A program made the position numbers and the translations under genes. Positions 24,606 to 35,728 of a DNA stretch of 64,000 bases are shown here, piece by piece. This DNA comes from Planctomycetaceae bacterium (GTDB lineage: Bacteria > Planctomycetota > Planctomycetia > Pirellulales > Lacipirellulaceae). How positions within the stretch are numbered: the first letter of the stretch is position 1; every line of letters begins with the position of its first letter. The notes beneath the pieces were generated by a model. That model saw nothing but the letters and a program-made list of their open reading frames with translations. It made no database searches and was not told the origin of the DNA. The stretch lies in the NCBI GenBank assembly GCA_002702655.1, contig PABB01000080.1:1-64000 (forward strand). Direction: 5' to 3'.

Positions 24606-25178
24606 ATGCTTCCAACGTCCCGGAATGTTCGCTTCTCGCTTCGCGGCTTGATGATTGTCATTACGATCGTCGCGGGAATTCTTGGCTATGTTGTCGTGCC
24701 CGCGATCAGGCAACAGTCAGCCGTCAAGCGCATTTTGAACGCCGGCGGCCATGTTGGTTATCAGAGCGGCTGCAATTCGCGGGGCGAGCATCTGTTTGGC
24801 GAAACGCCCAATCTGCCAACGTGGCTCGCCGAGAGGCTGGCTCCCTGCAATTGGGCGTATTTTGGCGAGGTCACGCACGTGTTCATGAGTGGCGTACCAA
24901 TCTCCGACAAAGATCTTCGGGTACTCGGTTGGCTTCATGGACTCCGCACGGTGTATCTTGACGACTCGCACGTTGGCGACAACGGCATCGAGAGTCTCTA
25001 TGAACTTCGGAGCCTATCGCGACTCAACTTGGCGGGCACCCGGGTGACCGATGATGGTTTGCGGCCTTTCGCGCGCATGAAGTCGCTTACAGAACTCGTT
25101 GTACCCGTGGGCATCTCCGACGACACGGTCGCGTACCTAGCGGCGAACCTTCCCAATTGCATGGTGGAGGTCGAGTAG
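24606..25178 (+). CDS. Membrane-anchored planctomycete leucine-rich repeat protein
   Basis: 190 residues. The ATG at 24606 is preceded by AAAGGA about 9 bases upstream. An N-terminal NVRFSLRGLMIVITIVAGILG anchor helix is followed by QQSAVKRILNAGGHVGY, the usual post-anchor segment of this group, and then by two to three LRRs of the LxxLxLxxTxVTDxGL type (LRTVYLDDSHVGDNGIESL, LSRLNLAGTRVTDDGL). The function of this abundant planctomycete family is not known; the domain is expected to face the periplasm. Confidence 0.7.
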   Translation: MLPTSRNVRFSLRGLMIVITIVAGILGYVVVPAIRQQSAVKRILNAGGHVGYQSGCNSRGEHLFGETPNLPTWLAERLAPCNWAYFGEVTHVFMSGVPISDKDLRVLGWLHGLRTVYLDDSHVGDNGIESLYELRSLSRLNLAGTRVTDDGLRPFARMKSLTELVVPVGISDDTVAYLAANLPNCMVEVE

Positions 25179-25496
25179 GAACAGGCACGAAAGAAGTCGG
25201 TCGCCATGCCCGCGACGGCGGACGTGTGTGATCGCGGCGCTCCGCGAGCGACGTCCCGGAGGGACGCTCTGAGAATAGCCCAGCGATGTGTCGCTGGGAA
25301 CTGGTTGGCAAGAGTCGCCGCTAGTCCCGACAGGGACGACTGAAACGGAATCGCCCCCCTGGCGCCTAGCCATCAGCCGTCCCTGCGGGACTGCGTATCG
25401 CTGCGCCGCCTAACCCAGCGATGAATCGCTGGGCTCTTGGCAAATCCTCCCTCCGGGAGATGGGAAGACCATGTTGGCAAATGGCGCCCAGTCCGA
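25179..25496. repeat. Composite hairpin repeat, copy A
   Basis: About 25252-25438 contains in order: GTCCCGGAGGGACGCTCTGA, AATAGCCCAGCGATG, AGTCCCGACAGGGACGA, TCAGCCGTCCCTGCGGGACT and ACCCAGCGATGAATCGCTGG. Each block is a hairpin. The same five blocks in the same order occur at 30947-31128. The end blocks are inverted relative to the first. No gene is present before the bS21 stop. Confidence 0.8.
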
Positions 25497-25709
25497 TCAG
25501 CCCATCGTGCGATGCAACTGCCGCGCCTGGGCAATGTGACGCCGGCGTCGGTCTTTGACGCCTCTGCTTTCAAAGTAGCGTCGCTGTCGATTGCGATCGA
25601 TCATTCTCACGTACGAGCCCGTGAGGACGCCGGCCTGGCGGCACGCGAATTGGAATCGGCGGACGGCAGCGTGAATCGACTCGTCGTCGCGGACGATGAC
25701 TCGGGGCAT
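25497..25709 (-). CDS. rpsU: Ribosomal protein bS21-like, stand-alone
   Basis: A 70-residue, strongly basic protein. MPRVIVRDDESIHAAVRRFQ and CRQAGVL reproduce the bS21 opening (V-R-x-x-E-S-x-x-x-A-x-R-R-F-x-x-x-C-x-x-A-G-V), and the Arg-rich second half (QRRYFESRGVKDRRRRH) matches the long basic helix that binds the anti-Shine-Dalgarno region of 16S rRNA. It lies between two repeat-filled gaps with no ribosomal or translation neighbours, on the strand opposite to its flanks. It may be a second, divergent copy rather than the main rpsU. No clear Shine-Dalgarno is visible. An S21-family assignment is probable, not proven. Confidence 0.7.
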   Translation of the reverse strand: MPRVIVRDDESIHAAVRRFQFACRQAGVLTGSYVRMIDRNRQRRYFESRGVKDRRRRHIAQARQLHRTMG

Positions 25710-25967
25710 GCTTGGTGCGTCTTAGGTGGCTGACGCTCTGCCATCGATCATGGGGCAAGTTTGCCTGCGAACTTGCCCGAGTATGATTGTTCACAAGCGG
25801 ATCGGCAATCCAAACTGGGGAAGGAGAGCAGATCGCTGAGATCCAATAAGATAGGTTGCGAGCGCAGCGGCAACCCATCAATGTTGTCGTTTGGAGTATC
25901 ATCGCGGGCGCGTTGCCAGCTGGCGGGCGACGCGCCCGACTTCTCTCGCACTCTCGCACGGCAGGCC
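25710..25967. other. 258-base gap, no gene seen
   Basis: It lies between the divergent bS21-like gene and the small anchored protein. An open frame passes through it but has no coding character before the ATG at 25968. I see no clear repeat. Confidence 0.4.
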
Positions 25968-26375
25968 ATGAAAGTCCGGTTCAGTCTCCGTTGGCTGCTG
26001 GTGGTGCTCACGATGGCCGCGTTGAGTCTCGCCGCATTGGCGATCTCTGCTCGGCGGCAGGCGGCGATTGTGGCGCAGTTGCAGGCGTTGGGTTGCACGC
26101 TGGAAACCGAGCCCGTCTGGCCCGAATCGTTGTGGGCCCCGTTGGGCGAGTCCTACTCGCAGCGGATCGTGGGGGTTGAGGTCAGCGTCGGAGCCAGCCG
26201 TCGGGCCATCCCGCACTTGGCGAAATTGCGTTCGCTGCGGACGCTGGATATTACCGGCGTGTCGTTCAAGGCGGACCAACTCGACGCCGCGGTGGCTCAG
26301 GCGGGACGAGCGCTGCCCGCCGTGGATGTGACGGGATTTTCCGTGATGGCTCATCCCATCTACGAGACCGAGTGA
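25968..26375 (+). CDS. Small membrane-anchored protein with KVRFSLRWLL start
   Basis: 135 residues from the ATG at 25968. MKVRFSLRWLLVVLTMAALS is the planctomycete anchor helix, and RRQAAIVAQLQALGC matches the usual following segment. The remainder has one LRR-like strand turn (LAKLRSLRTLDITGVSF). It resembles the gene at 24606 but is shorter. Function unknown. The 3' end is convergent with the GH95 gene on the other strand. Confidence 0.62.
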   Translation: MKVRFSLRWLLVVLTMAALSLAALAISARRQAAIVAQLQALGCTLETEPVWPESLWAPLGESYSQRIVGVEVSVGASRRAIPHLAKLRSLRTLDITGVSFKADQLDAAVAQAGRALPAVDVTGFSVMAHPIYETE

Positions 26376-26462
26376 GCGGCGTTGCCAGCGGCGAGGCAAT
26401 CCATCAGTGCAGGGCCGTCGCGAATTGCCGCTGATGGGTCCCCGGCGGACCGGGAACCCATC

Positions 26463-29042
<2,580 letters not shown>

Positions 29043-29188
29043 GGCTCTGCGAGCCGTGAGAAGCGGGGAAGTCGTCGGCAATGCGCACGGCTCACAGAGC
29101 CGTGGCACACGGGGACTGCGTTGATCTGCGTTCATCTGCGGTTGTTCTTTCTTCTTCCGAATGCGAACTGCTGATCGCTCCGACTCGC

Positions 29189-30775
29189 TCACTGCTCGAG
29201 ACTTTCCAAGCGCACGCGCAGCGGCCCCAACGTCTCGCGCCGGGCGACCTCCTTGCCGTTGATCAACAAACACAATCCCGCGCCGCGGCCGAATCGTCGA
29301 CCGTTGCGGTCCCACAGGATTGTCGCGATCCGCCCGTGATACTTCACGCCATCCAAACAAAACCAGCCCCACGCGTCAGCCGGCAGCAGCGGGTCGACGA
29401 CTAGCGAGTCATCCTCTTGGGGGACGATGCCGACCAGGCCGCCGATGACCAGGTCGTTGAACGTGGAGTGGTTGTAGAACCGGCTGCGGCGTTCTTTCTC
29501 GCCGGTGATCAGCCACTGGCCGGTGACTTCGTCATAGTACTCGCCAATGTACGCGACGCCGTCTTTCTGGTGCGCCTCGGCGTACGTGACAAGTTGTTCG
29601 AAATAGTCCCGCCGCGTGACCGCGTCCTGCGGCGGGCCGCGGAGCACGCGGGCCAGCGCGTCGAGCGTTTGGCTGGTGGCGAACGGCCAGCAGGCGCCGT
29701 CCCACTCGCACGTGCCGGTGCCATGGGTGCGGAACTCGGGGTGGCGGCGCTCGGCGGTGGTCAGTCCGCGCGGGGCCCAAAACCCGTCGCGGTCGGTGAT
29801 TTGCCGCCAGGCGATTGCGCGCTCGCTCCGGGCGAGGTCGAATCGCCACGGCAAGTAGCCAATCAACTCCCGCGCGCCTGAAAAGCTGCCGTCGGGACGG
29901 CGGACTTCGTAGAACTGCGCGTCGGCGTTCCACAAACTGTCCACGACGGCGCGGAGTTTTTCCGCTTTGCCGCGGAACTGCCGGGCCTCGTCTGCGCGGC
30001 CGGCGCGCTCGGCCACTCCCGCGATCGCCGCCGCGTTGGCGGCCATGTAGCTGTTGATCGTGGGCCGCACGTTCTGCACGCGGCGGCCGCCGCTGATCGA
30101 CTCCTCCATGCCGTCGCGCACGTCGAACTGCCAGAACGAACCGTCGGGCAGTCGCCGCTCGGCCTCCCAGGTGCGGTAGTCGGCGATCATGGGGTCGAGT
30201 AACTCGGCCAACAGCGCGTCGTCGCCGGTGACGCGGCTGCGCTCGACGAGCGCCGCGGGGACCCAGCTGCTGAATTTGTGAAAGTGCGGCGCCGGGCCGC
30301 CGTCGTCGCCGCCCGTGTACCAGAACCGCGCGTAGTCGTCGAGAAACGCCTGCTCGCGCAGCCAGCGGCCCTCGGCTAGATGATGCCCCACGGCGCAGGC
30401 GATCGTGTTGTACGCGCCGGCGTGGCTGACCGGGGTGATAAACTCGGTGAGCAGCACGCCGCGGGGCGTTTGTTTGAGGTGCTTGCGGTAGGTCCACCAG
30501 CGGTAGTAGTAGATCTCCTCGAACCGAGCGGAGGGGCACGTGAACAGCGGCGCCCGTGCTGCGATCCACGACCACGCGGCGTCGTTGGGCACGAGGTTCA
30601 CGACGCTTTGGTCGTCGTTGGCGTTGAAGCGGTCGATATAATGCGCAAACTCGTCCGGCTGCAGAATGGCGTACGGCTCGTCGGTGCCGGCCTGCGGGCC
30701 AGTGGTCACGCTCATCGCGGCGCTCAACAACAGTGCGATCGGCAGCGAACAGAGATAGCGATAGTTGCGAGACAT
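29189..30775 (-). CDS. MGH1-like (GH63-type) glycoside hydrolase, secreted
   Basis: 528 residues from the ATG at 30775, chosen for the signal peptide (MSRNYRYLCSLPIALLLSAA). The (alpha/alpha)6 barrel is shown by YYYRWWTYRKHLKQTPRGVLLTEF, GDDGGPAPHFHKFSSWVP, FWQFDVRDGMEESISGG, YGWDGACWPFATSQ-type EWDGACWPFATSQ and EYYDEVTGQW. This fold is used by mannosylglycerate hydrolase and GH63 alpha-glucosidases; Asp in RDGMEESI and Glu in GEYYDEVTG are candidate catalytic acids. A C-terminal domain (VDPLLPADAWGWFCLDGVKYHG) is typical of planctomycete members. Substrate unknown; the pectic setting suggests an alpha-linked side chain. Confidence 0.75.
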   Translation of the reverse strand: MSRNYRYLCSLPIALLLSAAMSVTTGPQAGTDEPYAILQPDEFAHYIDRFNANDDQSVVNLVPNDAAWSWIAARAPLFTCPSARFEEIYYYRWWTYRKHLKQTPRGVLLTEFITPVSHAGAYNTIACAVGHHLAEGRWLREQAFLDDYARFWYTGGDDGGPAPHFHKFSSWVPAALVERSRVTGDDALLAELLDPMIADYRTWEAERRLPDGSFWQFDVRDGMEESISGGRRVQNVRPTINSYMAANAAAIAGVAERAGRADEARQFRGKAEKLRAVVDSLWNADAQFYEVRRPDGSFSGARELIGYLPWRFDLARSERAIAWRQITDRDGFWAPRGLTTAERRHPEFRTHGTGTCEWDGACWPFATSQTLDALARVLRGPPQDAVTRRDYFEQLVTYAEAHQKDGVAYIGEYYDEVTGQWLITGEKERRSRFYNHSTFNDLVIGGLVGIVPQEDDSLVVDPLLPADAWGWFCLDGVKYHGRIATILWDRNGRRFGRGAGLCLLINGKEVARRETLGPLRVRLESLEQ

Positions 30776-31224
30776 GGCCAACGAGCAGGGGAAGAGCGAC
30801 GAGCCGAGACACGGTATGCTAATCCCGCGAGCGGGGCGTCGCAATTCGCGGCGGGTCTTGGTGCAAGTGATCAGCGTATGAAATGCAACAACCGGCAGGG
30901 GCGCGACTCTGTCGAGTGGACGCAGGAGTGGCGAGTGCGCTGCGGTGCGTCCCGTAGGGACGCTCTGAGAATAGCCCCGCGATTTATCGCTGGTTGCGGA
31001 GGCCGGTTGTCGACGAGAGTCCCGACAGGGACGATTGAATGCTGCGGTGGCGTGAGTTCTTCAGCCGTCCCTGTCGGGACTGCGCCGAAGTCCAGGCCGC
31101 TCTACCCAGCGATGAATCGCTGGGCTATTGTCGTGCCCTCCCTCGGGGAGGGCTGGTTATGTGACCGTCAGCGTGCGGCGGCATCAGCTCGCAAGAGCTC
31201 CTTTTTGTGGCGGACGGAGTGGCG
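30776..31224. repeat. Composite hairpin repeat, copy B
   Basis: Positions 30947-31128 repeat, block by block, the element at 25252-25438: GTCCCGTAGGGACGCTCTGA, AATAGCCCCGCGATT, AGTCCCGACAGGGACGA, TCAGCCGTCCCTGTCGGGAC and ACCCAGCGATGAATCGCTGG. A further CCCTCCCTCGGGGAGGG hairpin follows at about 31137-31153. This divergent gap between the MGH1-like and GH127 genes must also carry promoters, which I cannot place. Confidence 0.8.
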
Positions 31225-33318
31225 ATGCAGTCTGTGGAAAAACTTGGCGATCTTTGCGGTTTCACTGCGGACCGTCGCACGTCTTTCAATGACGCGGCGC
31301 TGTGGGGCGTGGCCGTAAGCGCATGGGTGCTGGCGGTGGGCGGCGGAGTGTTGCGCGCTGCTGAGCCGGACGGCGGCGCGCTGCAACTGGGCCCCGGCGC
31401 CGTCGTGCAGCCGATTGGCTTTGAGCACGTGCGGTGGACCGACGGTTTCTGGGCGCAGCGGACGGGCGTCGTGCGGCACGTGGCCGTGCCGGCGATGGGG
31501 CAGCTGATGAAGAGCGGCCTGTACAAGCCGTTTCTGGAGCATTTTTACATCGCCGCGGGCCAGGCCGAGGGCGACTACCACGGCGCCGCGTGGAACGACG
31601 GCGACTTTTACAAATGGCTCGAAGCGGCCATCGCCGCGGTGGCGGTTGACGACGATGCGCAGTTGCAGGCGTTGATTGACGAATCGATTGCCGCGATCGC
31701 CGCCGCGCAACGCGAGGACGGCTATATTCACACGCCCGTGCTCATCCGCCAGCGCAACGGCGATGCGACGGCAGCGCCGTTTCAGGACCGCTTCGCGTTT
31801 GAGATGTACAACATGGGCCATTTGATGACGACCGCTTGCCTGCATCATCGGCTTACCGGGCGCGACGATCTGCTGGCGGTGGCCGAGCGGGCGGCGGAGT
31901 TTCTGATTCAGGCGTTTCGCCACCCCACGCCGCAGCTCGCGCGCAATTCCGTGTGCCCCTCGCACTACATGGGGTTGGTCGATTTGTATCGCACGACCGG
32001 CAAGCGAAAGTACCTCGACCTGGTCGAGCATCTGATCGCGATGCGCGATCTGGTCGAGGACGGCGGCGACGACAATCAGGATCGGTTGCCGCTCGCGCAG
32101 CAGCGCGAGATCGCCGGCCATGCGGTGCGGGCGAACTACCTGTACTGCGGCGTGGCTGATCTGGTGGTCGAGACGGCCGACGACCAACTAGCGGCGCCGC
32201 TCGCGCCGCTGTGGGACAACTGGATGACCAAAAAGGCGTACGTCACCGGCGGGTGCGGGGCGCTATACGACGGCGCGTCGCCCGACGGCTCGGCCGCCCA
32301 GGATCAGATCACGCGCGTGCATCAGTCGTACGGACGCAACTACCAGTTGCCGCACACGACCGCGCACAACGAAACGTGCGCGAACATCGCCGGGGTCATG
32401 TGGAGCTGGCAGATGTACCTGCTCACCGGCGAAGCGAAATACGTCGACGCGGTCGAAACGGCGCTGCTGAACAGCGTGCTGGCGGGCATGAGTTTGGGCG
32501 GCACCGACTACTTCTACGTCAACCCGCTGCGGGTGACCGACCCGCTGCCGACCGAGCTGCGCTACCCGCGCACGCGGCAGCCGTTCTTCACGTCGTTTTG
32601 CTGCCCGCCGAACCTGTTGCGCACGTTGGCGCAAGTGGGGGGCTACGCTTACTCGATGTCCGACGACGGCGTGTCGGTGAATCTGTACGGCGGCAACACG
32701 CTCGACACGCAACTGGCTGGGCAGCCGCTGCGGCTGACGCAAACGACCGACTTTCCCTGGCAAGGGCAGGTGACGATCACGGTCGACGCTTGCCCGGCCG
32801 ACGAGTTCGCCGTGCGGCTGCGGATCCCGGCGTGGGCCCGCGGGGCGACGGTGAGCGTCAACGGCAAAGGATTTGGCGGCGAGGTGTCGCTGTGCTCGTT
32901 CCTGGAACTGAACCGCCGTTGGCAGACGGGAGATCGAATCGAACTGAACCTGCCGATGCCGCCGGTGTTGCTGGAAGCCCACCCGCTTATCGAGGAGGCG
33001 ACCAACCAGGTCGCCGTCCGCCGCGGCCCCGTGGTGTACTGCCTGGAGTCGGCCGACCTGCCGGCGGGCGTCGACGTGGCGGCAGTGCACGTCCCGCGCG
33101 ACGCGCGGCTGACGGCCGAGTACGAATCGGAACTGCTGGGGGGCGTGACGACGGTGTCGCTGACCGGCGTGGTGCGCGACGCGCCGGCGTGGGGCGAGCA
33201 GCTGTACCGCGAAGCGAAACCCCGCGACGCCCGGCCGGTCGACCTGCGATTGGTCCCGTACTACGCGTGGGGCAACCGCGGCGCGGGGGAGATGACGGTG
33301 TGGCTGCCGGTTGAATAA
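31225..33318 (+). CDS. GH127 beta-L-arabinofuranosidase-type enzyme
   Basis: 697 residues from the ATG at 31225 (a GTG 18 bases upstream is also in frame). After an N-terminal region with a hydrophobic stretch (ALWGVAVSAWVLAVGGGV, about 25-45, probable signal) the (alpha/alpha)6 barrel begins at GFEHVRWTDGFWAQR. The zinc and catalytic residues of the family are in place: Glu383 and Cys385 in HNETCAN, and Cys459-Cys460 in SFCCPPN, matching Glu338, Cys340, Cys417 (nucleophile) and Cys418 of HypBA1. GH127 acts on beta-L-arabinofuranose, and in rhamnogalacturonan II loci on aceric acid. It is a single gene between divergent and convergent neighbours. Confidence 0.92.
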   Translation: MQSVEKLGDLCGFTADRRTSFNDAALWGVAVSAWVLAVGGGVLRAAEPDGGALQLGPGAVVQPIGFEHVRWTDGFWAQRTGVVRHVAVPAMGQLMKSGLYKPFLEHFYIAAGQAEGDYHGAAWNDGDFYKWLEAAIAAVAVDDDAQLQALIDESIAAIAAAQREDGYIHTPVLIRQRNGDATAAPFQDRFAFEMYNMGHLMTTACLHHRLTGRDDLLAVAERAAEFLIQAFRHPTPQLARNSVCPSHYMGLVDLYRTTGKRKYLDLVEHLIAMRDLVEDGGDDNQDRLPLAQQREIAGHAVRANYLYCGVADLVVETADDQLAAPLAPLWDNWMTKKAYVTGGCGALYDGASPDGSAAQDQITRVHQSYGRNYQLPHTTAHNETCANIAGVMWSWQMYLLTGEAKYVDAVETALLNSVLAGMSLGGTDYFYVNPLRVTDPLPTELRYPRTRQPFFTSFCCPPNLLRTLAQVGGYAYSMSDDGVSVNLYGGNTLDTQLAGQPLRLTQTTDFPWQGQVTITVDACPADEFAVRLRIPAWARGATVSVNGKGFGGEVSLCSFLELNRRWQTGDRIELNLPMPPVLLEAHPLIEEATNQVAVRRGPVVYCLESADLPAGVDVAAVHVPRDARLTAEYESELLGGVTTVSLTGVVRDAPAWGEQLYREAKPRDARPVDLRLVPYYAWGNRGAGEMTVWLPVE

Positions 33319-33339
33319 ATGGCGGGGGTGAACTCCGGC

Positions 33340-33546
33340 TCAGTACTCCCAACTCAGCATCCCGTACACGCCCCGTTGCACGAGCGTCGAGGGGACGAAC
33401 TGGCTCGGTTCATGGGCTTCCCGGTGGGCGCTGTCCAGCAGGTTTTGGCCGACGTCGACGCTTCCATCCGTTCGGTCAGGTAGAACGCCAAGCGGACGTC
33501 CAACTCGACGTAAGCGGGGGCGCGGAGTTGCGCGTCGCCGGCCGGC
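33340..33546 (-). pseudogene. C-terminal remnant of a TonB-dependent receptor-like barrel, frameshifted
   Basis: Reading the minus strand to the TGA at 33340-33342 gives VDVGQNLLDSAHREAHEP, then FVPSTLVQRGVYGMLSWEY, which is the last-strand signature of TonB-dependent outer-membrane receptors (VGQNLLD, then R-x-V-Y-G-x-x-x-W-x-[FY] at the end). About 20 codons upstream the barrel-like text AYVELDVRLAFYLTERME continues in a different frame, so a frameshift lies near 33450-33465. Nothing upstream is left: the fragment abuts the DUF4914 stop codon at 33547. I treat it as a decayed gene end. Confidence 0.55.
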
Positions 33547-35481
33547 TCACAGCTCGGCGTAGTCGTCGACCGTGGCTCCGTCGAGGCACGCCTGAATGAT
33601 CCGCTTGCCCACGGGGCGCAAATCGTCGCTGAGGAACTGCCGCAGCTGCTGGTGGAAGAACTCCGTGAGGATCTGTGCCCCCTTGTCGTACGCGGCCTCG
33701 CCCACCTCGGGCTGCTGCGAGACGTCGAAGAACCACGACCCGATCGTCTGCCCTTCGACTTGCAGCGTGTGCTTCACGTAGCCCAAGAGCGGGCAGCGGG
33801 CCTTCTGCAGATCGCCGGCGCGGAACGGCGCCCCGCCGCGACGGGCCAGGTACTCGCGCGCGATCCACTGTGGCGCGAAGCCGACCTTCCAGCAGCCGAT
33901 GTGCTGGTTGGGGATGAGCACGAACAGCGTCTTTTCGGTTTCCAGGATCTGATCGAGCAGGATGTTCGCTTGATCGACTTTGCGGCCCGTGGCGAACGGC
34001 CAGAACGACCCCACGCCCTCGGACTGCATGCCCTCCTGGTCGACGATCGACGGGTTGCCGTGTCCGCGGGGGGCGACCAGCCGCCACAGCCACGCCAGCG
34101 AGGGCGGCAGCACGTGGAACAGACCCATGATGCCATAGGTGGGGTGGTCGGCCGTGCAGGGCGGACAGCGGACGCCAAAGCTGCGAATATCGACCGTCAC
34201 GGGGTGGTTGACGATATTGGGGACGAACTTCCGCGGCACGACGACGCGGGGGTTGGGGCACGGCTTGCCCGGCTCGTCGAGCGTGTGCTCCCAGATGAGC
34301 GTCGTGGCGCCCGGCCGCGCGTCGACGTTCAAAAACAGCAACGGCCCGGGCGGCGAGATGGTGAGCTTTTCGAGGTACGGGTCGATGCCATAGCCGTCGA
34401 TGTGATTGACGCGGATGAACCAGGCGGCTTCGGCGTCGGTCAGCGTCAGCTTGCCGTCGACCGGCTCGTGGGTCTGCAGGCTCGAGTGGCACAGCGCCAT
34501 GTCATCGGTCACTGGGCGCAATTCGCATCCGCGGGCGAGCGTGAGCTTGCGGACGTCGCCGTTCAGGATGTTCTCGCCCAGTTTGAGCGAGCCATCGGCC
34601 TCGCGGTGCATCTGCTCGAGCATCTCGCTCTTGCCGCCCCCCGAGGCGCCTTCGTGCATGATGGTGGTCGTGTTCTCGTACGGCGTCACCACCTCGACGG
34701 TCGAGCAGTGAGCGGTCGTCCACGGCTGGGCGGCGCGCTCGCCCAGGGTGAGCAGCATGCCGTACACGCCCTTCTTGGCCGAGGGGCCCGGGTACAGGTT
34801 GTACGAGAACAGTTCGTGCAGGTTGGCGTCGTCCTCGAACCGCCGGTTGTGCACCACGACCTGCTTGCCGTCGAAATGCGTGTGGCGAAACGGCGGGGCC
34901 ACGTACACCACCGCGCCGTGGTGATAGTCCTTGCCCTGGGCGCGGATCTCCTCCAGCGGCACGATGCCCTGCAGCATCGCCAGGCCCAGCGCGAAGAAGC
35001 CGGCGTTGGCCGGGGCGATGGCCAATGCGTTGAGCGGCTTGTCAGGCAGACCCGTGCGGAAGAAGAACGCCGCAATCGGTTGCGTGCGGAGCCACTCGAT
35101 CGTTTCGGTCCGCAGGTCGGTGAACGGCTTGCCGAACCGGCCCTCGAACGTGGGCTTGTCGGTGTGCGTCGAGTCGCCCACGACCATGCAGTCGGGGTCG
35201 CGCCGCCGCATGTAGGGTTCGACGTAGTTGGCCGCCACGCCGTTCTTGGTCTGGCAGACTTGCACTTCCGGGACAAAGCCGCGCCCGGGGACTTCGTAGC
35301 CGACCGTGTAGAACCCGTCGGCGCCGACCTCGCCCAATCCCAACTCGGCAGCGGGCGTGGCCAGGGCGACCAGGTCTTCGACGGATCCGGCCAGGTGCAG
35401 GCGGCCATCCTTCTCGGCGGCTTCCAACACGCTCATGGCGGTGAACGACAGCGTCAGATCTTTCAGCGCAGACAGCGACAT
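33547..35481 (-). CDS. DUF4914 family protein with P-loop
   Basis: About 644 residues from MSLSALKDLT (ATG at 35481; an ATG ten codons upstream is in frame). I recognise it as the uncharacterised DUF4914 family, found in planctomycetes and Bacteroidetes. Near residue 280 is HEGASGGGKSEMLEQMH, a Walker-A-like GxxxxGKS loop reminiscent of PEP carboxykinase-type kinases. The surrounding text includes VVGDSTHTDKPTFEGRFGKPF, YENTTTIMHEG, FLNVDARPGATTLIWEHT and FVLIPNQHIGCWKVGF. It has no signal peptide, so it is cytosolic. It is a lone minus-strand gene. An ATP-dependent kinase or carboxykinase-like activity is only an inference. Confidence 0.78.
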   Translation of the reverse strand: MSLSALKDLTLSFTAMSVLEAAEKDGRLHLAGSVEDLVALATPAAELGLGEVGADGFYTVGYEVPGRGFVPEVQVCQTKNGVAANYVEPYMRRRDPDCMVVGDSTHTDKPTFEGRFGKPFTDLRTETIEWLRTQPIAAFFFRTGLPDKPLNALAIAPANAGFFALGLAMLQGIVPLEEIRAQGKDYHHGAVVYVAPPFRHTHFDGKQVVVHNRRFEDDANLHELFSYNLYPGPSAKKGVYGMLLTLGERAAQPWTTAHCSTVEVVTPYENTTTIMHEGASGGGKSEMLEQMHREADGSLKLGENILNGDVRKLTLARGCELRPVTDDMALCHSSLQTHEPVDGKLTLTDAEAAWFIRVNHIDGYGIDPYLEKLTISPPGPLLFLNVDARPGATTLIWEHTLDEPGKPCPNPRVVVPRKFVPNIVNHPVTVDIRSFGVRCPPCTADHPTYGIMGLFHVLPPSLAWLWRLVAPRGHGNPSIVDQEGMQSEGVGSFWPFATGRKVDQANILLDQILETEKTLFVLIPNQHIGCWKVGFAPQWIAREYLARRGGAPFRAGDLQKARCPLLGYVKHTLQVEGQTIGSWFFDVSQQPEVGEAAYDKGAQILTEFFHQQLRQFLSDDLRPVGKRIIQACLDGATVDDYAEL

Positions 35482-35567
35482 GGGGGGACTCGATCGGGGG
35501 GCGGGGGGCAACGAAGGCGGGACCTGGGCGGCGCGGCTGCCGCCAGATGGATTCTTGATCCCACAAC

Positions 35568-35728
35568 TTAATCGCTAAAGCGCACGCGGGCAATTGTCTC
35601 GGCGCGAGGAACTGAAATTGCCGTACGAGTGCGCCACTGCTGGCTTGTCCAGCAGTGCGAAGCGTGTACCCGGCGCCCCACTGCTGGACGAGCCAGCAGT
35701 GGCACGTGGCAGTCCCGAAGCGACGCCG
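35568..35728. repeat. CCACTGCTGG/CCAGCAGTGG inverted repeat pair
   Basis: Two palindromic units, CCACTGCTGGCTTGTCCAGC (about 35635) and CCCACTGCTGGACGAGCCAG (about 35677), form hairpins individually and with each other. They lie between the end of the cytochrome gene and the DUF4914 start on the minus strand. No gene is present. Confidence 0.7.
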
